Both the position numbers and the translations under genes were made by a program. Positions 17,301-24,853 of a stretch of DNA of 47,180 bases are shown here, piece by piece. Under the pieces are notes generated by a model, which was given only the letters and a program-made list of their open reading frames with translations, was not told where the DNA came from and ran no database searches. Source of the DNA: CAZVRZ01 sp964629965. Its GTDB lineage: Bacteria; Chloroflexota; Anaerolineae; Anaerolineales; UBA4823. Position 1 is the first letter of the stretch, and every line of letters begins with the position of its first letter. Location: positions 1 through 47,180 of the forward strand of contig CAZVRZ010000022.1 in assembly GCA_964629965.1 (NCBI GenBank). Direction: 5' to 3'.

Positions 17301-17338
17301 TTGGGGTGTGAATGGGTTTTTGCCCATTCACACCCCAA
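17301..17338. terminator. Stem-loop terminator
   Basis: A perfect 16-bp stem TTGGGGTGTGAATGGG / CCCATTCACACCCCAA with a T-rich 6-base loop. It lies downstream of the secreted protein gene ending at 17379 (minus strand) and upstream of the kinase, separating the two units. Confidence 0.75.
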
Positions 17339-17378
17339 ACCCGCCCACGAATGAAACCGCCCACGAATTTGCCGCCGG

Positions 17379-18011
17379 TTATCTCATGGTCAGCGGGATG
17401 GTGGTAGTGTATCCGTAATCGACGCGGATGCCCTGTACATAAACATTTTGACTGACAGGCATTAATATCCTCACATAGTAAACATTTTGTGAGTTATCCA
17501 CCACATCCAAACCCTGGGCGATCGAGGTAGTGGACATATATCTGGCAGAAGTAGAAGTGCCGAGATCCGTTGAGACCGAGGCGAGTGTGCCTCCCGATGT
17601 GCCCGGCAAGATCGCCGTCTCTAAATATCCTGATATGTTTTCCGTGGAGTAGTTATCGTAAAAGTAAACTGTAAATTTTTCGATGGTGGCGCCGTTCGGC
17701 AGGTGAATGGGAGCGTAAAAAGTTTTCTTAGTTGTGTCCGTGCTTCTATTGTAAATTTTACTAGCGGCAACTTCATAATTCATAGAGCCCAAAGCAGGCT
17801 TTAATTGAGAACCTGGGCTCATGAAATACCCCGGGCCGCCCGGCACAGCCGCTTCAACGCCGGTAGGGTCATACGGTATCCACTCAGGATCATCAAGCGG
17901 GCCTTCGTCTTGGGCGCTGACGGCGCGCACTCCCAGGAACCATCCGCCGGCGACCAGCGCCAGTACCAACAGAGCGAGGCCAAAGAGCTTGATCAGGTGC
18001 AGCTTATTCAT
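17379..18011 (-). CDS. Secreted beta-rich protein, paralogue A, with Pro/Arg tail
   Basis: 210 residues from MNKLHLIKLFG. AAGGAGAT lies 7 bases before this ATG and overlaps the in-frame ATG 21 bases upstream, so the later start is preferred. The signal peptide and hydrophobic core (LALLVLALVAGGWFLGVRAVSAQ) are followed by a mature domain with TFYAPIHLPNGATIEKFTVYFYDN and VDNSQNVYYVRILMPV. This looks like a jelly-roll or similar beta sandwich; I do not recognise a named family. It ends in TTTIPLTMR. A paralogue with the same layout lies immediately upstream, so this is a tandem duplication that has since diverged in the mature part while the leader stayed nearly identical. Confidence 0.75.
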   Translation of the reverse strand: MNKLHLIKLFGLALLVLALVAGGWFLGVRAVSAQDEGPLDDPEWIPYDPTGVEAAVPGGPGYFMSPGSQLKPALGSMNYEVAASKIYNRSTDTTKKTFYAPIHLPNGATIEKFTVYFYDNYSTENISGYLETAILPGTSGGTLASVSTDLGTSTSARYMSTTSIAQGLDVVDNSQNVYYVRILMPVSQNVYVQGIRVDYGYTTTIPLTMR

Positions 18012-18145
18012 TACAATTATCTCCTTATTCATTTTGATCGGGTTGGTAGGACGAAAAACAACTTACAAAACTTGCATTTCTGTAAGTTTAGATAAATTGT
18101 ATATCAGATGGGGGAAAAAATACAAACATAACCAGGGTAGAATAT
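18012..18145 (-). promoter_or_regulatory. Duplicated leader of paralogue A with inverted repeat
   Basis: This block is closely repeated at 18945-19079 before paralogue B. Both contain a TGTAAGTT/AACTTACA inverted repeat (18060-18067 with 18081-18088 here) and a conserved A/T-rich segment (TATATCAGATGGGGGAAAAAA). Conservation outside coding sequence suggests promoter or 5'UTR control shared by the two genes. Confidence 0.55.
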
Positions 18146-18166
18146 ATGGCAATTTCAAGAAAGGAA

Positions 18167-18207
18167 AGTGGCGGCAGAGTCGTGCGGTAAAGAACACCGC
18201 CGCCACT
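18167..18207. terminator. GC-rich stem-loop between the two secreted paralogues
   Basis: AGTGGCGGC / GCCGCCACT, 9 bp with a 23-base loop that can pair further (GTGCGGT with ACCGC). It lies 92 bases downstream of the stop of paralogue B (minus strand). It could be its terminator; there is no convincing T-run. Nothing else is recognisable in 18146-18299. Confidence 0.4.
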
Positions 18208-18299
18208 GCTCTTCGCTTCTCTCAAGGCAGGCTGCTGCGCTCAGGACATGCTTTGGCAGCCGTCAAGCATTCTTAAAAAAGCCATAGGGGAACCGCCGG

Positions 18300-18944
18300 T
18301 TATCTCATTGTCAGCGGGATAGTGGTGTTGTATGCATAATCGACGCGGAAGCCATCAACACGCACAGCTGAATCGACAGGCAGCAACACGCTCACATAGT
18401 AGGATCTGCCCATATTATCAACAATATTTCCTGTGTTAGAAGTTGCGATAGTTGTATCTGAGGCAGACGTATAGGTGGCCGAAGCACCTGCAACGCTAGA
18501 TGCGGCTATGGCCAATTCAATGCCTGAACCACCCGGTAAGGTCCCATAAAATAGCGATGCAGATATTTGATGGGTAGCACTATTATCATAATAGTAAAGG
18601 GTAAATTTTTTGATCGTTGCACCCTGGGGAAGATGAACTGGAGCATAAAAAGTTGTATCTGTTGTTACCGCGCTTTTATTTGTTAGATACATACCAGTTC
18701 CAAATTCATAAGCCATGGTATTCTTTTTCGGCTGCAGTTGGGATGCCGGGCAGATAAAAAAACCTGGTCCGCCTGGCACGGGTGCTTCCACTGCGCTCGG
18801 GTCCAAAAGTTCCATATCGTTCTCAGCGAGCGGGCCTTCGTCTTGGGCGCTGACGGCGCGCACCCCCAGGAACCATCCGCCGGCGACCAGCGCCAACACC
18901 AATAGAGTGAGGCCAAAGAGCTTGATCAGGTGCAGCTTATTCAT
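18300..18944 (-). CDS. Secreted beta-rich protein, paralogue B, with Pro/Arg tail
   Basis: 214 residues from MNKLHLIKLFG. The start is chosen because AAGGAGAA sits 7 bases upstream, as in paralogue A. It has the same signal peptide as A apart from one or two residues. The mature part matches A in order: TTFYAPVHLPQGATIKKFTLYYYDN, here cited only by its core APVHLPQGATIKKF, then NMGRSYYVSVLLPV and a final NTTIPLTMR. The sequence between is quite different, so the duplication is old or the mature part evolves fast. The product is probably envelope-attached or released; the function is unknown. Confidence 0.75.
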   Translation of the reverse strand: MNKLHLIKLFGLTLLVLALVAGGWFLGVRAVSAQDEGPLAENDMELLDPSAVEAPVPGGPGFFICPASQLQPKKNTMAYEFGTGMYLTNKSAVTTDTTFYAPVHLPQGATIKKFTLYYYDNSATHQISASLFYGTLPGGSGIELAIAASSVAGASATYTSASDTTIATSNTGNIVDNMGRSYYVSVLLPVDSAVRVDGFRVDYAYNTTIPLTMR

Positions 18945-19079
18945 TGCAATTTTCTCCTTATTCATTTTGATTGGGTTGGTAGGATGAAAAACAAAACACA
19001 AAACTTACATTTTTGTAAGTTTAGATCAATTGTATATCAGATGGGGGAAAAAACACAAGCATAACCAGGGTAGAATATC
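18945..19079 (-). promoter_or_regulatory. Duplicated leader of paralogue B with 9-bp hairpin
   Basis: Homologous to 18012-18145. The inverted repeat is here a compact hairpin AAACTTACA / TGTAAGTTT (19001-19009, 19014-19022) with a 4-base loop. It is 57 bases upstream of the start codon. It could be an operator or an RNA hairpin in the leader. Confidence 0.55.
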
Positions 19080-19094
19080 AAAACCTGGACGCTT

Positions 19095-19127
19095 GCGACG
19101 GAGAACGTCGCTTGAGCGGTACTCCGC
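19095..19127. repeat. GCGAC-type and GCGG-type hairpins, intergenic
   Basis: GCGACGGAGAACGTCGC (19095-19111; stem GCGAC/GTCGC) belongs to the same family as two copies at 38244-38278 inside the GH32 gene. GCGGTACTCCGC (19116-19127) is a short GTAC-loop hairpin. The rest of 19128-19244 shows no gene. Confidence 0.75.
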
Positions 19128-19244
19128 AGTAATCCGCAAGTGTGGTTCATGATGTTGCCCGCACATCCAAGCTCGGCGCTGGTCGCCAGTAAGCGCCCGG
19201 GGGTGAAGATGGCGTAACAATCCCAGAGGCTGGTCGAAGCTCTT

Positions 19245-20732
19245 TTAGCGATAATTCATGCCGATCAGGAACGAGGGCAGCGGGAAAATGGCCTGCAGAA
19301 TATCTCGCAAGGCACCGGTAGTGGGCAGGCAGGGCGGCTCGTTTGAGTTGAGTACAACTCTTGCTGAGTCGAGTACAACTCCGCCCATGACCAGGGAGGT
19401 CATTTGCGCAGTGCTCAACTCGAAACGTTCTTGGTTCCATACAACTGCCATACAGTCACCTGCGTCACAGACCGCCGCTGCGTCACAGACCGCCGCTGCG
19501 CCCAGCTTTGGATCCACCAGCAGCGGGCCGCTCTGCTCAAAGACCAGGCCGCGCCGCTGTCTTTCTGACAGGCGCGCCCGGATATAAGGCGCCAGGTCGC
19601 GCCGCAAGCCGGGGAAGTTGATCAGCCGCATGGTGTGGTCTACCAGGGTTTCTTCGCCCACGAATTCCTTGCCCACGAATTCCTTTTCCCGACTATGCGC
19701 AAAGCCTGCCAGCAGACCGTGCAGTTCGCTTTCCTGCCAGGGCACAGAAAACCACAGCTCGCGCAGGTCCAATTGTGATAAGGCCGGGTTGTCGCCGGAG
19801 AGCATCTGCGCCAGGACGGCGACCAGCGCCAAAGGACTGCCGCCGTACTCGGATACTTCGCGCACGCTGCAACCGGCGGGAGCGGAGCCATCTTCATGGC
19901 GAAGATCCCAGGGGATACTCAACAGTACATAGGCGGCGGGCTGCCCATCCTGCTCGATCAACCAACCATTACCTGGAGTCTGAGTTGAGTACAACTCTTG
20001 CTGAGTTGAGTACAACTCTTGCTGAGTTGAGTACAACTCTTGCTGAGTTGAGTACAACTCTTGCTCGGCCAGGCGGCCGGAGAACATCTCGAAGGAACGC
20101 AGGTAATGCGGCGACTGCATTTGGTAAAGCCGGGCGCAAGCGCCGGCATCCGCGGCGGTCAGAGGACGCACGTGGATGGATTTCATCCAAGTAACCAGAG
20201 TTTCACCGGTAAGGGTATGGCTCGAATCTGCCTTCAGCACATAGCGCGTAAAACGCATGGCGGGCACGTTGCCGGTGCGGGTATACAATCCCCTGCCGCC
20301 GGAGATCAACATCAGGCGCGCCCCTTCCAGGGCCAGCCGGTAGGTGCAGTGCTCCAACAGAATACCCGCCAGCCCCAGGCCGCGCATCTCGGGGTGCGTG
20401 CTGACGCCGCCTACGCTGCCTATGCGCAGCCGACCGCCGTAGATATCGACCATGCTGTGCGAGATGCTGATCTGCGAGACGGGCTTGCCTTTGAAGGGGC
20501 CCTCTTTGGGCACGATCACGTACCAGCCGCCGCGGCGGGGCGGGCGGCTGCCCCCGTTCGAAGACGCCATGTCTTCTTCAGACAGGTCGGAGCCAAAACA
20601 GGTTTTGAACAGTTCCAGCCCGCCGCGCACTTCTTCGGGCCGCATCAGGCGCGGACCATCGAACTGGCACACGAACTCCGGCGGCAGGGGATTCTGGACA
20701 GGGCAGTACGGTAATCGCATGAATCGAGTCAT
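19245..20732 (-). CDS. GNAT-type acetyltransferase riddled with in-frame hairpin arrays
   Basis: About 495 residues. GGGAG lies 5 bases before the second ATG (20732), preferred over the ATG at 20735. The N-terminal GNAT domain has the acetyl-CoA loop in VGGVSTHPEMRGLGLAGILL (about 110-130, R-G-x-G-x-A) and LISGGRGLYTRTGN. The second half resembles the two-domain arrangement of Eis-like or other large GNAT proteins with an extra C-terminal domain. Four places are hairpin-derived: four copies of LYSTQQE (19981-20064), two of EFVGK (19656-19685), two of AAVCDA (19462-19497) and VVLDSARVVLNS (19345-19381). The frame is open throughout, so the protein may still fold with loops extended. It starts 27 bases after the upstream methyltransferase and is probably co-transcribed with it. 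Confidence 0.8.
   Translation of the reverse strand: MTRFMRLPYCPVQNPLPPEFVCQFDGPRLMRPEEVRGGLELFKTCFGSDLSEEDMASSNGGSRPPRRGGWYVIVPKEGPFKGKPVSQISISHSMVDIYGGRLRIGSVGGVSTHPEMRGLGLAGILLEHCTYRLALEGARLMLISGGRGLYTRTGNVPAMRFTRYVLKADSSHTLTGETLVTWMKSIHVRPLTAADAGACARLYQMQSPHYLRSFEMFSGRLAEQELYSTQQELYSTQQELYSTQQELYSTQTPGNGWLIEQDGQPAAYVLLSIPWDLRHEDGSAPAGCSVREVSEYGGSPLALVAVLAQMLSGDNPALSQLDLRELWFSVPWQESELHGLLAGFAHSREKEFVGKEFVGEETLVDHTMRLINFPGLRRDLAPYIRARLSERQRRGLVFEQSGPLLVDPKLGAAAVCDAAAVCDAGDCMAVVWNQERFELSTAQMTSLVMGGVVLDSARVVLNSNEPPCLPTTGALRDILQAIFPLPSFLIGMNYR
19345..19386. repeat. Two 21-bp GTAC-hairpin units in the acetyltransferase gene
   Basis: GAGTTGAGTACAACTC (19345-19360) and GAGTCGAGTACAACTC (19366-19381), offset 21 bp, read as VVLNS and VVLDS. 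The same hairpin is read as LYSTQ elsewhere in this gene, that is, in another frame. Confidence 0.9.
19462..19497. repeat. Two tandem 18-bp units (AAVCDA) in the acetyltransferase gene
   Basis: GCGTCACAGACCGCCGCT at 19462 and 19480, identical. The unit contains GCGTCACAGACCGC with self-complementary ends (GCG/CGC). It has no GTAC, so it is a separate family or a simple tandem duplication. Confidence 0.9.
19656..19685. repeat. Two tandem 15-bp units (EFVGK) in the acetyltransferase gene
   Basis: GCCCACGAATTCCTT at 19656 and 19671, identical. They contain CACGAATT, a word that recurs as ATTCGTG in repeats at 35296-35325, 39064-39092, 39966-40015 and 45476-45503. Confidence 0.9.
19981..20064. 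repeat. Four tandem 21-bp GTAC-hairpin units (LYSTQQE) in the acetyltransferase gene
   Basis: Four identical units, each containing GAGTTGAGTACAACTC plus TTGCT, at 19981, 20002, 20023 and 20044. The intergenic array at 30085-30163 uses the same hairpin and the same period. Confidence 0.97.
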
Positions 20733-20759
20733 CATTTCTCCCTTTAAAAAATTAACCTT

Positions 20760-21357
20760 TCAACGGAACTGCCAATAATAAACGATCTTCGGCCCTTTGC
20801 TAATCTCCGGGCCGGTCCGAGGTACCCGGATCACCTTCTGCGGCGGAACCTGCAAGGTCCAGTCGCCGATCAATTCCTCATCGATCAAATGGTGCTCGGG
20901 GTAGTTGGCGCTGTCCCGGGGCACATCCCAGAGATACGGGAAACTCAAAATAGCGGCTTTGCAGGTGCGCATCACTTCGCGAAAGGCCCCGGCTCTGCTT
21001 GTTTGCCAGGTGTTCCCACGGTACTCCGTAAACCTGCAGGGCAATGAACAGGTCGTACTGCTGGTCGGGGATCGGCCAGGGTTTTTGCGTGGCATCGTGC
21101 AGGTATGTGCGCCCAATTGGGTTGAGCGGGCGTCCCCAGGCATCGTCTTCGGGCTTCATCATCACGTCGCACCCCGGCGATATAGAACATCGCTTAACGA
21201 TGGTGTGCGAGCCCGGCCCCAGCTCCAGCACCGAGGCAGGGTTGATACGCTGGACGATCTCAATAGCGACCTTATAATACTCCCAGCGGCCACGAAAATA
21301 TTGAGAGCGCGGACCATTCAGCAAGGCTTCGTAATCGGCATAGGTCATCGTTTCCAT
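20760..21357 (-). CDS. SAM-dependent methyltransferase-like protein, frameshifted
   Basis: About 198 residues if two frames are joined. Frame 1 (from METMTYADYEALLNG) carries the SAM motif ASVLELGPGSHTIVKRC and DLFIALQVYGVPWEHLANKQ. The reading must then shift near 20995 to AGAFREVMRTCKAAILSFPYLW and go on to YYWQFR at 20760. GPEISKGPKIVYYW and HHLIDEELIGDW resemble the end of small methyltransferases that act on sugars or surface polymers; the substrate is uncertain. The single shift could be a sequencing error or real decay. The gene is 92 bases from the divergent lyxose isomerase gene. Confidence 0.7.
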
Positions 21358-21449
21358 ATTGGATATCCCAAGAGGCTTTTTTTGAGTATAATGATGAGTA
21401 TCGTTGATATTATAACCATTTCCCCCTTTCCCGAGGAGAAAACGAGCCG

Positions 21450-22160
21450 ATGAAACGGTCGAAAATCAATGCCATCATGCGCTCTGCAGATGAATTCATC
21501 CGCTCGTGCGGCTTTTACCTGCCGCCCTTCGCCTACTGGACTCCAGCAGATTGGCTGGCCCGGCGCACGCAGGGTGCGGCCTTCTCTGGCGATGGTGATA
21601 TCACCGAACTCATTCGCTGCCGCCTGGGTTGGGATATCACCGATTTCGGCCTGGGTGATTTTGATCGCTTTGGCCTGATCCTGTTTACCCTACGCAACGG
21701 CCCCCCCTCCTACTGGACAAATCGTCGAGGCAAGCCGTACGCCGAGAAACTGATGATCACCAACCCCGGCCAGGGCACCCCCATGCATTTCCACTGGAAG
21801 AAAATGGAAGATATCATCAATCGCAGCGGCGGCACGCTGGCCATCCAGCTTTACAACAGCACCGAAGACAGCGGGTTGGATGAGGAGAGCAAGGTCACCG
21901 TGCTGACGGACGGCGTGATGCGCAAGCTGCCCGCGGGGGGAGTGCTGCGCCTGTCGCCGGGCGAGTCGGTCACCCTGCCCACGCGCTGCTACCACATGTT
22001 CTGGGGCGAGGGCAGCCGGGTTTTGATCGGCGAGGTCTCGCTGGTCAACGATGACCACAAAGACAACCGTTTCTACCGTTCTACCGGTCGTTTCCCACAA
22101 ATCGAAGAAGACGAAGCGCCGCTGCACCTGCTGGTAAACGATTACGACTTGTTCACCTAG
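21450..22160 (+). CDS. D-lyxose isomerase (D-lyxose ketol-isomerase)
   Basis: 236-residue cupin-fold sugar isomerase interconverting D-lyxose and D-xylulose, often with D-mannose activity. The metal-binding motif TPMHFHWKKMEDIINR (about residues 110-125) and the later RCYHMFWGEG give the expected His/Glu ligands, and the length matches the family. GAGGAG stands 11 bases before the ATG. The next gene begins 8 bases after the stop, so the two form an operon. Together with the mannosidase and fructosidase downstream, it points to use of plant or microbial sugars. No hairpin element is inserted. Confidence 0.9.
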   Translation: MKRSKINAIMRSADEFIRSCGFYLPPFAYWTPADWLARRTQGAAFSGDGDITELIRCRLGWDITDFGLGDFDRFGLILFTLRNGPPSYWTNRRGKPYAEKLMITNPGQGTPMHFHWKKMEDIINRSGGTLAIQLYNSTEDSGLDEESKVTVLTDGVMRKLPAGGVLRLSPGESVTLPTRCYHMFWGEGSRVLIGEVSLVNDDHKDNRFYRSTGRFPQIEEDEAPLHLLVNDYDLFT

Positions 22161-22168
22161 GAGGAAGC

Positions 22169-23032
22169 ATGAACCTGAAGTATGGTGTGGCCTTGCCCTA
22201 CCCGGCGGCGCGCGAAATCGCCAACCTGGCGCGCGAAGCCGAAGAAGCCGGCTGGGATGGCGTGTACGTGGGAGATGCCATTTGGTGCCAGGATCCGATG
22301 ATCGGGCTGGCCGCGGCCGCCATGGTCACCAGCCGCATCCGCCTGGGCACCATGATCATCCCCGCGCCGCTGCGCCGTCCCTGGAAGATCGCCAGCGAGG
22401 CCATCGCCGTGGAACACCTGTCCAACGGCCGGCTAACGCTGGGACTGGGCGCAGGTGCGGTGTGGATGGGCTGGCAAGCCTTTCCAGACGAGGTGACCGA
22501 TAAGCAGGCGCGCACCGAAATGCTGGACGAAACCATCGATATCCTCAAGCTGCTATTCCAGGGCAAGCAGTTCGATTACAACGGCAAACATTACCATCTG
22601 AAGCTAACCCAAATGGACGAGCAGCATTACCCGCCCCGCCCGATCCAGCAGCCAAGGATTCCGCTGTGGGTGGTGGGCGTTTGGCCGCACAAAAAATCCA
22701 TGCAGCGCGTGCTCAAGGCCGATGGGCTGCTGCCGCAAAAGATGAACGCGGCCGGTGAATTTGTGGAGGTGACACCGGAGGATATCCGCGAGATGAGGAA
22801 ATTTATCGAATCGAGCTCTGTAGGAGCTGTCGGGGTGGATCTGGGCGGTACTCCGCAACCCACCCCCTTCGATATCGTGGTGGAGGGTAAAACATCCGAT
22901 ATGGACCCAAAAACGCCAGGTAAATTGGCAGCCTTCGCCGAGGCAGGCGCCACCTGGTGGATCGAAGGCATGTGGGGCTACAGCCTGGAGGACGCCGTCA
23001 AGCGCATCCGGCAGGGCCCCCCGCAAATGTAG
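22169..23032 (+). CDS. LLM-class (luciferase-like) flavin/F420-dependent oxidoreductase
   Basis: 287 residues, with AGGAGG 4 bases before the ATG. The TIM-barrel pattern is clear: REIANLAREAEEAGWDGVYVGD, cited by its core AREAEEAGWDGVYVGD, then SRIRLGTMIIPAPLRRPWK, LSNGRLTLGLGAGA and PRIPLWVVGVWPHKK. Family members use FMN or F420 to oxidise varied substrates; which is used here cannot be read. Residues about 213-232 (SSVGAVGVDLGGTPQPTPFD) hold a GCGGTACTCCGC hairpin (22845-22856) within an arm GGGTGG...CCACCC that is repeated just after the gene. It is operonic with the isomerase, so it may process a related sugar or aldehyde (inference). Confidence 0.85.
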   Translation: MNLKYGVALPYPAAREIANLAREAEEAGWDGVYVGDAIWCQDPMIGLAAAAMVTSRIRLGTMIIPAPLRRPWKIASEAIAVEHLSNGRLTLGLGAGAVWMGWQAFPDEVTDKQARTEMLDETIDILKLLFQGKQFDYNGKHYHLKLTQMDEQHYPPRPIQQPRIPLWVVGVWPHKKSMQRVLKADGLLPQKMNAAGEFVEVTPEDIREMRKFIESSSVGAVGVDLGGTPQPTPFDIVVEGKTSDMDPKTPGKLAAFAEAGATWWIEGMWGYSLEDAVKRIRQGPPQM

Positions 23033-23055
23033 TAGTAGTCGCAGGGTGGGTCTGG

Positions 23056-23133
23056 GCGGTACTCCGCGCGGTACTCCGCAACCCACCCCCTCTCAACCGG
23101 GAATTGTACTCAACTGGGAGTTGTACTCAACTC
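23056..23133. repeat. Hairpin cluster between oxidoreductase and diguanylate cyclase genes
   Basis: Two adjacent GCGGTACTCCGC (23056-23067, 23068-23079) enclosed by GGGTGGG / CCCACCC, a truncated AATTGTACTCAACT, then GAGTTGTACTCAACTC (23118-23133), which ends one base before the start codon at 23135. The whole leader of the next gene is therefore made of elements. Confidence 0.88.
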
Positions 23134-23134
23134 A

Positions 23135-24853
23135 ATGCACCCCTTGCTGCACTCCATCCTGATCCTTTCTCCCATCATGGCCCTGGGCCTGACGGTGGCC
23201 GGCTGGCAGCGCCGCACGCGCCCAGGCATGAAGATTTTGATGGGCATCGGCCTGATGGTGGCGTTTTGGGGCGCGGCTTACTATTTCGAAGTCGCCGGCG
23301 GTGACCTGCCCACCAAACTGCTGTGGGCGCAGCTAAAAAACATCGTCGTTCCCTTTGTGCCCTTGATGGCCTCCGTCTTGTTCTTGCGCATGGCGGGGAT
23401 CAGGTATTGGCCCTGGCCTGGCACCGCCGCTGGGTACAGCGGGGCGCGGTACTCCGCAGGGTACAGCGGGGCTGTACTCAGCGCGGTACTCCGCCCGGTA
23501 CTCCGCCCACGACTCACACGCGCACTCGCCCTGCTGGTAATCCCGGTTTTGTATATCCTCGCTGTGTATACCAACGAACTGCATGGCCTGCTCTGGCCAA
23601 CGGTGAAAATGGTGCAATATACGGGCTACTCCACCCTGGAAATGACCACCGGCCCCATGTATTACCTGCTAGCAGTGTTCTCCTACGGCATGCTTTTCTT
23701 CAGCATGGCGGTTTCCTACGCACGCATCTCAAGATTTCAATACATCAGCCAGCGTTCCATACGACTGGTTTTGCTGGTAGTGGTCATCGTCATCGTTTTC
23801 GGCATCTTGAGCATGCTGAAATTATTCATCTTTCCCGGCATCGACCCCAGCCCGCTGGTATTCGGCCTGAGCGGGTTGGTGATGCTGGTCATCTCCTGGC
23901 ATCCGAAGAGCAGGTATTTCGGCCTGACCAACCTGGCCCACATGGAATTGTTCGACCAGATGCGCGAGGGGGTGATCTTTATGGATATTAACCTGCGCAT
24001 CCTGGATATCAACCGCGCCGCTCAGACCATGCTGGGAGTGCAAAAGGAACAAGTGTTGAATCGCCCCATTGATTCGCTGGGCGAAGACGCAGCCAAGTTC
24101 TTACGCAGCCAGGCTAGCCTGGGAACCGCGCCGATCGAGACTCCCATCAATTCGCCGCAAGGGACCAGGTGGTTCGAAACGCGCCTGACACCACTGATCG
24201 ATGAGGAAAACGACCAGTTCGGTTACATCGCCGTCTGGCATGAGGTGACCGACCGCAAACAAGTAGAGAAGGAACTGCAGTATTCGTCTACTCATGACGC
24301 GCTGACCGGCCTGTACAACCGCCTGTTCTTCGAAGAAGAATTTGAGCGCGTGCGCCTGGGCCGCCAGTGGCCGGTGACTATCCTGATGATCGATATTGAT
24401 CATCTCAAATACTTCAACGATACCTTTGGACACCTGCTGGGTGATGCGTTGATCCGCCAGACCGGGCAAGTCTTCAAGAATGCGCTGCGCCAGGGGGATA
24501 TGGTGGCGCGCATCGGCGGCGACGAATTCGTGGCGCTGCTGCCCGGCTGCGGCCAACCGTGCGTGGTAAGTATGCTCGAACGCATCAGCCAACATGTGGC
24601 CGCACATAACGCCGAACATCCGGAGCTGCCTATCCGTTTTTCGCTGGGTAACGCCGTTGCCGATTACGCAGGCGAGCTAGACGAAGCCCTGCGGCGGGCA
24701 GATGCCAGCATGTATACGGACAAAGGCAAGAAAGATGTCGAGCTGTACCCAGCTCACGGCGTTGTGGGCGCTGTACTCAGCCCCGCCGTACCCGGCGGAA
24801 GCCCCGCTGTACCCTGCGGAGTACCGCGGGGACGATTCCGGAGGAAAAAATGA
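23135..24853 (+). CDS. Membrane diguanylate cyclase: 7TM-like sensor, PAS, GGDEF
   Basis: 572 residues. The N-terminal half is a multi-helix membrane sensor (about residues 5-250) of the type found at the start of some histidine kinases. A PAS domain (about 265-375: ILDINRAAQTMLGVQKEQVLN, cited by DINRAAQTMLG) follows, then a GGDEF domain beginning SSTHDALTGLYNRLFFEEE. The active site is intact (GGDEF, residues 461-465), as is the RxxD inhibitory site (RQGD, five residues before it). It should make c-di-GMP and be product-inhibited. The membrane part carries a hairpin array (23427-23509; AGYSGARYSAGYSG) in a loop before a helix. The last 38 residues after DKGKKDVE are encoded almost wholly by hairpins (24740-24827). 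The stop overlaps the giant secreted gene (ATGA at 24850). Confidence 0.85.
   Translation: MHPLLHSILILSPIMALGLTVAGWQRRTRPGMKILMGIGLMVAFWGAAYYFEVAGGDLPTKLLWAQLKNIVVPFVPLMASVLFLRMAGIRYWPWPGTAAGYSGARYSAGYSGAVLSAVLRPVLRPRLTRALALLVIPVLYILAVYTNELHGLLWPTVKMVQYTGYSTLEMTTGPMYYLLAVFSYGMLFFSMAVSYARISRFQYISQRSIRLVLLVVVIVIVFGILSMLKLFIFPGIDPSPLVFGLSGLVMLVISWHPKSRYFGLTNLAHMELFDQMREGVIFMDINLRILDINRAAQTMLGVQKEQVLNRPIDSLGEDAAKFLRSQASLGTAPIETPINSPQGTRWFETRLTPLIDEENDQFGYIAVWHEVTDRKQVEKELQYSSTHDALTGLYNRLFFEEEFERVRLGRQWPVTILMIDIDHLKYFNDTFGHLLGDALIRQTGQVFKNALRQGDMVARIGGDEFVALLPGCGQPCVVSMLERISQHVAAHNAEHPELPIRFSLGNAVADYAGELDEALRRADASMYTDKGKKDVELYPAHGVVGAVLSPAVPGGSPAVPCGVPRGRFRRKK
23427..23509. repeat. Dense hairpin array in a membrane-domain loop of the diguanylate cyclase
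   Basis: Seven GTAC sites in 83 bases: CCGCTGGGTACAGCGG (23427-23442), GCGGTACTCCGC (23446-23457), an overlapping CCGCAGGGTACAGCGG, GGCTGTACTCAGCGC and two further GCGGTACTCCGC-like copies. Neighbouring elements share bases. The frame stays open and gives a Gly/Ser/Tyr/Val-rich loop of about 28 residues. Confidence 0.9.
24740..24827. repeat. Hairpin array forming the C-terminus of the diguanylate cyclase and the leader of the next gene
   Basis: GAGCTGTACCCAGCTC (24740-24755), GGCGCTGTACTCAGCC, CCGCCGTACCCGGCGG (24783-24798), CCGCTGTACCCTGCGG (24804-24819) and GCGGAGTACCGC (24816-24827), four different stems in a row. The last, with its neighbours, recurs before the second giant gene (30301-30320). 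Confidence 0.9.
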
